From Girardinichthys multiradiatus (lineage: Eukaryota > Chordata > Actinopteri > Cyprinodontiformes > Goodeidae), in the NCBI RefSeq assembly GCF_021462225.1, contig NC_061800.1, positions 17,158,749-17,222,748 of the forward strand: a DNA stretch of 64,000 nucleotides, read 5' to 3'. A program made the position numbers and the translations under genes. Positions 58,338-64,000 of this stretch are shown here, one piece after another. Numbering within the stretch: position 1 is the first letter of the stretch; each line of letters begins with the position of its first letter. The notes under the pieces were generated by a model. That model saw only the letters and a program-made list of their open reading frames with translations, was not told the origin of the DNA and did not search any database.

Positions 58338-59909
58338 TACAGGTCCTTCTCAAAAAATTAGCATATTGTGATAAAGTTCATTATTTTCTATAATGTAATG
58401 ATGAAAATTTAATATTTATATATTTTAGATTCATTGCACACTAACTGAAATATTTCAGGTCTTTTATTGTCTTAATACGGATGATTTTGGCATACAGCTC
58501 ATGAAAACCCAAAATTCCTATCTCACAAAATTAGCATATTTCATCCGACCAATAAAAGAAAAGTGTTTTTAATACAAAAAACGTCAACCTTCAAATAATC
58601 ATGTACAGTTATGCACTCAATACTTGGTCAGGAATCCTTTTGCAGAAATGACTGCTTCAATGTGGCGTGGCATGGAGGCAATCAGCCTGTGGCACTGCTG
58701 AGGTCTTATGGAGGCCCAGGATGCTTCGATAGCGGCCTTTAGCTCATCCAGAGTGTTGGGTCTTGAGTCTCTCAACGTTCTCTTCACAATATCCCACAGA
58801 TTCTCTATGGGGTTCAGGTCAGGAGAGTTGGCAGGCCAATTGAGCACAGTGATACCATGATCAGTAAACCATTTACCAGTGGTTTTGGCACTGTGAGCAG
58901 GTGCCAGGTCGTGCTGAAAAATGAAATCTTCATCTCCATAAAGCTTTTCAGCAGATGGAAGCATGAAGTGCTCCAAAATCTCCTGATAGCTAGCTGCATT
59001 GACCCTGCCCTTGATAAAACACAGTGGACCAACACCAGCAGCTGACACGGCACCCCAGACCATCACTGACTGTGGGTACTTGACACTGGACTTCTGGCAT
59101 TTTGGCATTTCCTTCTCCCCAGTCTTCCTCCAGACTCTGGCACCTTGATTTCCGAATGACATGCAGAATTTGCTTTCATCCGAAAAAAGTACTTTGGACC
59201 ACTGAGCAACAGTCCAGTGCTGCTTCTCTGTAGCCCAGGTCTGGGGAATGCGGCACCTGTAGGCCATTTCCTGCACACGCCTGTGCACGGTGGCTCTGGA
59301 TGTTTCTACTCCAGACTCAGTCCACTGTTTCCGCAGGTCCCCCAAGGTCTGGAATCGGCCCTTCTCCACAATCTTCCTCAGGGTCCGGTCACCTCTTCTC
59401 GTTGTGCAGCGTTTTCTGCCACACTTTTTCCTTCCCACAGACTTCCCACTGAGGTGCCTTGATACAGCACTCTGGGAACAGCCTATTCATTCAGAAATTT
59501 CTTTCTGTGTCTTACCCTCTTGCTTGAGGGTGTCAATAGTGGCCTTCTGGACAGCAGTCAGGTCGGCAGTCTTACCCATGATTGGGGTTTTGAGTGATGA
59601 ACCAGGCTGGGAGTTTTAAAGGCCTCAGGAATCTTTTGCAGGTGTTTAGAGTTAACTCGTTGATTCAGGTGATTAGGTTCATAGCTCATTTAGAGACCCT
59701 TTTAATGATATGCTAATTTTGTGAGATAGGAATTTTGGGTTTTCATGAGCTGTATGCCAAAATCATCTGTATTAAGACAATAAAAGACCTGAAATATTTC
59801 AGTTAGTGTGCAATGAATCTAAAATATATGAATGTTAAATTTTCTTCATGACATTATGGAAAATAATGAACTTTATCACAATATGCTAATTTTTTGAGAA
59901 GGACCTGTA
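58338..59909 (-). mobile_element. Passport-like Tc1 element, copy 3 (innermost)
   Basis: TA at 58338-58339 and 59908-59909. Ends CAGGTCCTTC, TIRs of about 190 bases very similar to copies 1 and 2. It lies in the 3' UTR of the L2-like LINE and is therefore the youngest of the three nested insertions. Confidence 0.95.
58617..59579 (-). pseudogene. Tc1 DD34E transposase with premature stop and 42-base deletion
   Basis: The start is the family ATG at 59579. Codon 31 is TGA (59487-59489), where copy 1 has CGA and copy 2 CAA. After that the frame is open to the natural end at 58617, but residues 114-127 of the full protein (VKPLLNQKQRQKRL) are missing through an exact in-frame 42-base deletion near 59241. 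All three catalytic acids are present: FSDESKF, FQHDLAPAH and NPIENLW. A shorter product could begin downstream of the stop, but it would lack the helix-turn-helix. Confidence 0.92.
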
Positions 59910-60572
59910 TACTTACTCTCACTCACTTAAAACTGTGCACATATATTTATATTATATTGTAGATATGTTTATACTGTTTAATTTGTATTGTATTGCACCG
60001 ACTACGCCAAAACAAATTCCTTGTATGTCCAAAAACGTACTTGGCAATAAAGCTTTTCTGATTCTGATTCTGATTCTGATTCTGATTCTGATTCTGATTC
60101 TGATTCTGACTCTATATGCCTGGTTCCCACCGTGAAGCATGGAGGAGGAGGTGTGATGGTGTGAGGGTGCTTTGCTGGTGACACTATTGGGGATTTATTC
60201 AAAATTGAAGGCATACTGAACCAGCATGGCTACCACAGCATCTTACAGCAGCATGCTATTCCATCCGGTTTGCATCTCTGGGAACTCCTTCAAGATGGTT
60301 GGAAAACCATTTCAGGTGACTACCTCTTGAAGCTCATCAACAGAATACCAAGAGTGTACGGAGCAGTAATCAAAGCAAAAGGTGGCTACTTTGAAGAACC
60401 TATAATATAAGACATATTTTCAGTTGTTTCACACTTTTATGTTCAGTATATAATTCCACATGTGTTAATTCATAGTTTTGATGCCTTCAGTGTGAAGCTA
60501 CAATATTCATAGTCATGAAAATAAAGATAACTCTTTGAATGAGGTGTGTCCAAACTTTTGGTCTGTACTGTA

Positions 60573-61639
60573 TGTTTCGCCCTTCTATGTATAAAATTGT
60601 GACAGACATAGCAAAGATCAAAGATTTCTGGTTGATTTCCAATCTCCAGTTTGAATAAAGCCCTGAGGCTCAGATACGGATTTTAGCCGTTTTCTCTTTA
60701 ACAACTAAAACTAGACAGTATCCAAAATGTTTCTTGTTAGCCTTCCTGCCTTGAACGGTTATTAACTATTCATATAAGGGGCAAAGGTGACACCCCACTG
60801 TCTATGAGACAGTAGTCGCTGTAAAGCAGGATTAAGAAAATTAGAACATGATAAGTGCCGTTAGCATTAATATACATAAATATCCGTCTCTGTTGGGTGC
60901 TCCGAAGGAAACATAGACCCCTACTTTCACCACAAGATTTCCAAAAAAAAAACTGCCAGCATCTCTAAATCCAGTATGTTCTATGAAAGACAAGTTCAAT
61001 GCTCAAAAGGAAAAACTTTGCTGTATTCCTCTCAGCCTTCCTGGTCTCTACTGTAATTTAAATGAATAGCACCAGCCCAATTTTTGCAATGTTGTAGCAG
61101 CCTAAATGTACAGCCGACACTTTTAAATAACTTCATTTACAGTATCTGTTGCATATCCTCTGACTTCATTTTAAAACATGAAAAAAAAACTGAAACAGAA
61201 ATTAGCTGACTTTAGGTCTTTTATCACAAAGTAAGAATTTTTACACTGAAGGTCGTTGTGACTAGCACAACCTGGCAGGGCTAAGGTATGCTCTGGTTTT
61301 GTCAACCAACAATATCTCTGTTTATCTCCAATTTTGACCCTGTGTGGATTAGAAAATATTCTACAGTTAATCCACAATTGTGCATTAAATGTTTGATTTT
61401 AAAAAAAACTCAATTAAGTTGTATGTTATACAATCATTCAAACCCACAAAAACAACAGTTCAAATGCAGCATTAATAGACCACAATTTAAACGAGAATCA
61501 TGTCCACAATGATGTCAACTTCTGACCTAAGCTGCATGTGTTGCAAAACTCAGCACAAGAACTGTAAATCTTATCACAAACTGTGTAAGTCAAATAAATA
61601 CTTTTTAGACAGAGAAACATAAACCTTTTTGTATTTACA
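60573..61639. other. Non-coding stretch, nothing recognised
   Basis: Ordinary AT-rich DNA. Short frames have no domain. Confidence 0.55.
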
Positions 61640-61905
61640 GACCCAATACATTTGAATATTACTGAAAAGTTCATTAATTTCAGTAACTCAGTTCACTAAG
61701 TCAGACACATTATATAGATTAATCACACACAACCTGATGTTTCCAAGCATTTGAAGCCTCCATAAAGCAGATTTAAAATCAGAATATCACATCAGACCAA
61801 TAAAAAACATTTCTAACACAGAAATGAGGGCAAGAAGTAGGCTTAATACCTGCTTAAAGGTTGTTATTTTAAAAAGGTGCTTTTAATCTGAAAACGAGCC
61901 TCATC
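61640..61905. mobile_element. Tc1-type terminal-repeat remnant
   Basis: TTTGAATATTACTGAAAAGTTCATTAATTTCAG, in part CAGTAACTCAGTTCACTAAG (61682), matches a Tc1 terminal-repeat pattern. No partner end is found on the right because the DD37E element starts immediately after. Tentative. Confidence 0.45.
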
Positions 61906-61913
61906 GGAACACA

Positions 61914-63187
61914 TACAGGGGTTGGACAATGAAACTGAAACATTTGTCATTTTAGTGTGGGAGGTTTCATGGCTAAATTGGACCAGCCTGGTAGCCAGTC
62001 TTCATTGATTGCACATTGCACCAGTAAGAGCAGAGTGTGAAGGTACAATTAGCAGGGTAAGAGCACAGTTTTGCTCAAAATATTAAAATGCACACAACAT
62101 TATGGGTGACATACCAGAGTTCAAAAGAGGACAAATTGTTGGTGCACGTCTTGCTGGCGCATCTGTGACCAAGACAGCAAGTCTTTGTGATGTATCAAGA
62201 GCCACGGTATCCAGGGTAATGTCAGCATACCACCAAGAAGGACGAACCACATCCAACAGGATTAACTGTGGACGCAAGAGGAAGCTGTCTGAAAAGGATG
62301 TTCAGGTGCTAACCCGGATTGTATCCAAAAAACATAAAACCACGGCTGCCCAAATCACGGCAGAATTAAATTTGCACCTCAACTCTCCTGTTTCCACCAG
62401 AACTGTCCGTCGAGAGTTCCACAGGGTCAATATACACGGCCGGGCTGCTATAGCCAAACCGTTGGTCACTCATGTCAATGCCAAACGTCGGTTTCAATGG
62501 TTCAAGGAGAACAAATCTTGGGCTGTGGACGATGTGAAACATGTATTGTTCTCTGATGAGTCCACCTTTACTGTTTTCCCCACATCCGGGAGAGTTACGG
62601 TGTGGAGAAGCCCCAAAGAAGCGTACCACCCAGACTGTTGCATGCCCAGAGTGAAGCATGGGGGTGGATCAGTGATGGTTTGGGCTGCCATATCATGGCA
62701 TTCCCTTGGCCCAATACTTGTGCTAGATGGGAGCGTCACTGCCAAGGACTACCGAACCATTCTTGAAGACCATGTGCATCCAATGGTTCAAACATTGTAT
62801 CCTGAAGGCGGTGCCGTGTATCAGGATGGCAATGCACCAATACACACAGCAAGACTGGTGAAAGATTGGTTTGATGAACATGAAAGTGAAGTTGAACATC
62901 TCCCATGGCCTGCACAGTCACCAGATCTAAATATTATTGAGCCACTTTGGGGTGTTTTGGAGGAGCGAGTCAGGAAACGTTTTCCTCCACCAGTATCACG
63001 TAGTGACCTGGTCACTATCCTGCAAGAAGAATGGCTTAAAATCCCTCTGACCACTGTGCAGGACTTGTATATGTCATTCCCAAGACGAATTGACGCTGTA
63101 TTGGCCGCAAAAGGAGGCCCTACACCATACTAATGAATTATTGTGGTCTAAAACCAGGTGTTTCAGTTTCATTGTCCAACCCCTGTA
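61914..63187 (+). mobile_element. Tc1/mariner element, DD37E type, structurally intact
   Basis: TA at 61914-61915 and 63186-63187. Perfect 27-base inverted ends begin CAGGGGTTGGACAATGAAAC. Length between the TAs is 1270 bases with short flanks (about 186 bases upstream and 52 downstream of the coding region). The single gene inside is uninterrupted. The short perfect terminal repeats and spacing fit the TRT (DD37E) group described in vertebrates; that name is inferred. Confidence 0.95.
62102..63133 (+). CDS. Transposase, Tc1/mariner DD37E, apparently intact
   Basis: 343 residues. Predicted to bind the 27-base ends and move the element between TA sites. Residues 1-50 make the first helix-turn-helix (FKRGQIVGARLAGASVTKTA, then VSRATVSRVMSAY). 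GRKRK at 57-61 is an AT-hook-like basic motif. Residues 66-115 make the second DNA-binding part (TAAQITAELN, STRTVRREFHRV). The catalytic triad is D152 (LFSDESTF), D242 (VYQDGNAPIH) and E280 (LNIIEPLWGVL), with 37 residues between the last two. KHGGGSVMVWAAISWHSLGP at 185-204 is the Gly-rich loop. It ends AAKGGPTPY. No stop, frameshift or lost key residue. ATG 62102 is preferred because the next ATG (codon 40) would remove the first helix-turn-helix. It could encode active protein if transcribed. Confidence 0.95.
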   Translation: MGDIPEFKRGQIVGARLAGASVTKTASLCDVSRATVSRVMSAYHQEGRTTSNRINCGRKRKLSEKDVQVLTRIVSKKHKTTAAQITAELNLHLNSPVSTRTVRREFHRVNIHGRAAIAKPLVTHVNAKRRFQWFKENKSWAVDDVKHVLFSDESTFTVFPTSGRVTVWRSPKEAYHPDCCMPRVKHGGGSVMVWAAISWHSLGPILVLDGSVTAKDYRTILEDHVHPMVQTLYPEGGAVYQDGNAPIHTARLVKDWFDEHESEVEHLPWPAQSPDLNIIEPLWGVLEERVRKRFPPPVSRSDLVTILQEEWLKIPLTTVQDLYMSFPRRIDAVLAAKGGPTPY

Positions 63188-64000
63188 TTTTAATTTATTG
63201 AATATAACCATATATTAGTTTGGTTAGTTTTAAAAGAAAAGGTTGTTTAAACCTATAGATCCTAATTGTGTTTCATCTGTGCTGCTGATCTTCGGACTTT
63301 CATGATTTTGACAATTGAGCTTTGTGACAAAGATGGATTTGATCAGATTTTGTCTTTACATAGAATAGCTGCTAATAATTTACTTAAAATATGAACGGTC
63401 TGATGGGAGTTTTCTGCTTAAAGTATTGCATTCTCAATAGAATCGTCTCACTTGACATTTGCCGTTTTTAAGTAGAAGAAAATGTTTCTCGTGTTTGTAA
63501 TTTATGCTTTCCCCCAGCATTTAGAGAATCAATGCAGCACTTAGTAAAACATGTTCAGTCTAAATTGAAGGTAGTATTTTTAGCTAACTACACATTTGCA
63601 CGCACAAGTGCATGTATTAGTCCTTAGAGTCCTATAAATTAAAGAGCATGCCACATATGCAACATTGCATACTGACAACATGTAATATATGCAGTTTTTA
63701 ATTGCAATGCCCACAGATTAATGAAACTTGTTTCCTTTTAGAAAAGATTATTTGCAGTGCATGTAATTAACCCTCAAGCATTTCTAATATGTTGAATTTT
63801 CCACATCACTCACCAGTTACACATGTAATTAGAATCAGCAGCTTTAGAGAATCCATAACATTTCTGGATGCAGTGCAATTTGTTTCGATAAATATGCCAA
63901 GAAAACAATTTTAATATTTACAATAACAAAATGACTCAATGTGATGGAAAGAAGATGTAACGTTTTTTGCTTTTAGAAAATACTCAATTTTGTCCTTTTA
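63188..64000. other. Non-coding stretch at right edge
   Basis: AT-rich, no gene or repeat that I can support. Confidence 0.55.

Larger units (their letters stand above)
55888..60112 (+). mobile_element. L2-like LINE inside the Tc1 transposase gene
   Basis: 5'-truncated within the endonuclease domain (starts TVVGDFNKGNLTHELPKYRQ). ORF to 58151, a 3' UTR with a poly-C/poly-T tract at 58168-58201, and a tail of about nine ATTCTG units (60057-60110) after GGCAATAAAGC. Same family as 32988-36117. The 3' UTR is split by Tc1 copy 3. No clear target duplication; compared with remembered consensus a few target bases seem to have been lost. Confidence 0.9.
55358..60410 (+). pseudogene. Transposase of the outer Tc1 element, interrupted by a LINE
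   Basis: The N-terminal part 55358-55887 is open: MARKKQLSKEKRVAIITLRN with helix-turn-helix (SVRTIGKTLKVSPSAVTKTI), GRPR motif, second DNA-binding part, and first catalytic Asp in LWSDESKFEIFGSNQRVFVR. The LINE then interrupts it. The gene resumes at 60112 with CLVPTVKHGGGGVMV, a TGA stop in place of Trp, and GCFAGDTIGDLFKIEGILNQ. After LHLW it jumps to ELLQDGWKTISGDYLLKLIN, so the segment with the second Asp and the Glu is deleted. It ends GGYFEEPII at 60410. The last 30 or so codons lie inside the right terminal repeat. Dead three times over: insertion, deletion and stop. Confidence 0.88.
54944..60572 (+). mobile_element. Tc1 element carrying nested insertions (outer element)
   Basis: TA at 54944-54945 and 60571-60572. 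Inverted ends starting CAGTACAGACCAAAAGTTTG extend about 265 bases (54946-55210 and 60305-60570). The outer element spans 5.6 kb only because an L2-like LINE (55888-60112) sits inside its transposase gene, and that LINE itself holds a Passport-like Tc1. Without the insertions it would be about 1.4 kb. Confidence 0.93.

Noticed and set aside
59952..60214. Minus-strand frames with RIRIRI or SESESE runs
   Set aside because: Translation of the ATTCTG tail of the L2-like LINE; not a protein.

Overview
This is vertebrate nuclear DNA, almost certainly from a teleost fish. It is AT-rich and intron/intergenic in character. It holds two exons that match the C-terminal half of FGF14 (an intracellular FGF homologous factor), and most of the rest is fish-type transposable-element debris: Tc1 elements with DD34E, DD36E and DD37E spacing, L2-like and CR1-like LINEs, a Rex3/RTE-like LINE, tRNA-derived SINEs and long simple repeats. 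There is no bacterial gene organisation, CRISPR array, rRNA or free tRNA gene. Clade and family names come from recalled hallmarks, not from a database search.

Layout. 1-16.3 kb: intron-like DNA with a CR1-like LINE running off the left edge, a 320-bp tetranucleotide array, a nested MITE, a broken DD36E Tc1 element, Rex3 scraps, and an internally deleted CR1-like LINE that still shows an SGNH-esterase ORF1. 16.4-24.1 kb: another CR1-like LINE, a SINE with a perfect palindromic head, an LTR-retroelement remnant with gag-like coding, and an old L2-like LINE split by a Passport-like Tc1 element. 24.1-32.4 kb: mostly featureless, with a second DD36E copy, a MITE and a SINE. 32.4-43 kb: an almost full-length L2-like LINE (minus strand), a second Passport-like Tc1, a TA array, an inverted LINE fragment, a SINE, and a full-length but dead Rex3 with a 9-bp target duplication. 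45.3-47.7 kb: the fgf14 exons and 3' UTR on the plus strand. 47.7-64 kb: decayed Tc1 copies, one minus-strand candidate terminal exon of unknown identity, a three-level nest (Tc1 containing a LINE containing a Tc1), and an apparently intact DD37E Tc1 element.

The only clear host gene is fgf14. If its upstream exons lie to the left, positions 1-45345 belong to its third intron; I could not find exon 3 here. The transposons do not form a pathway with it. Their value is historical: nested order, distinct lesions in sister copies, and palindromic junctions record how the intron and flank grew. I found no convincing new biological system. The most unusual items are the nest at 54.9-60.6 kb, the transposase with an open frame but a lost catalytic Asp, the intact DD37E element, and a group of perfect short palindromes.
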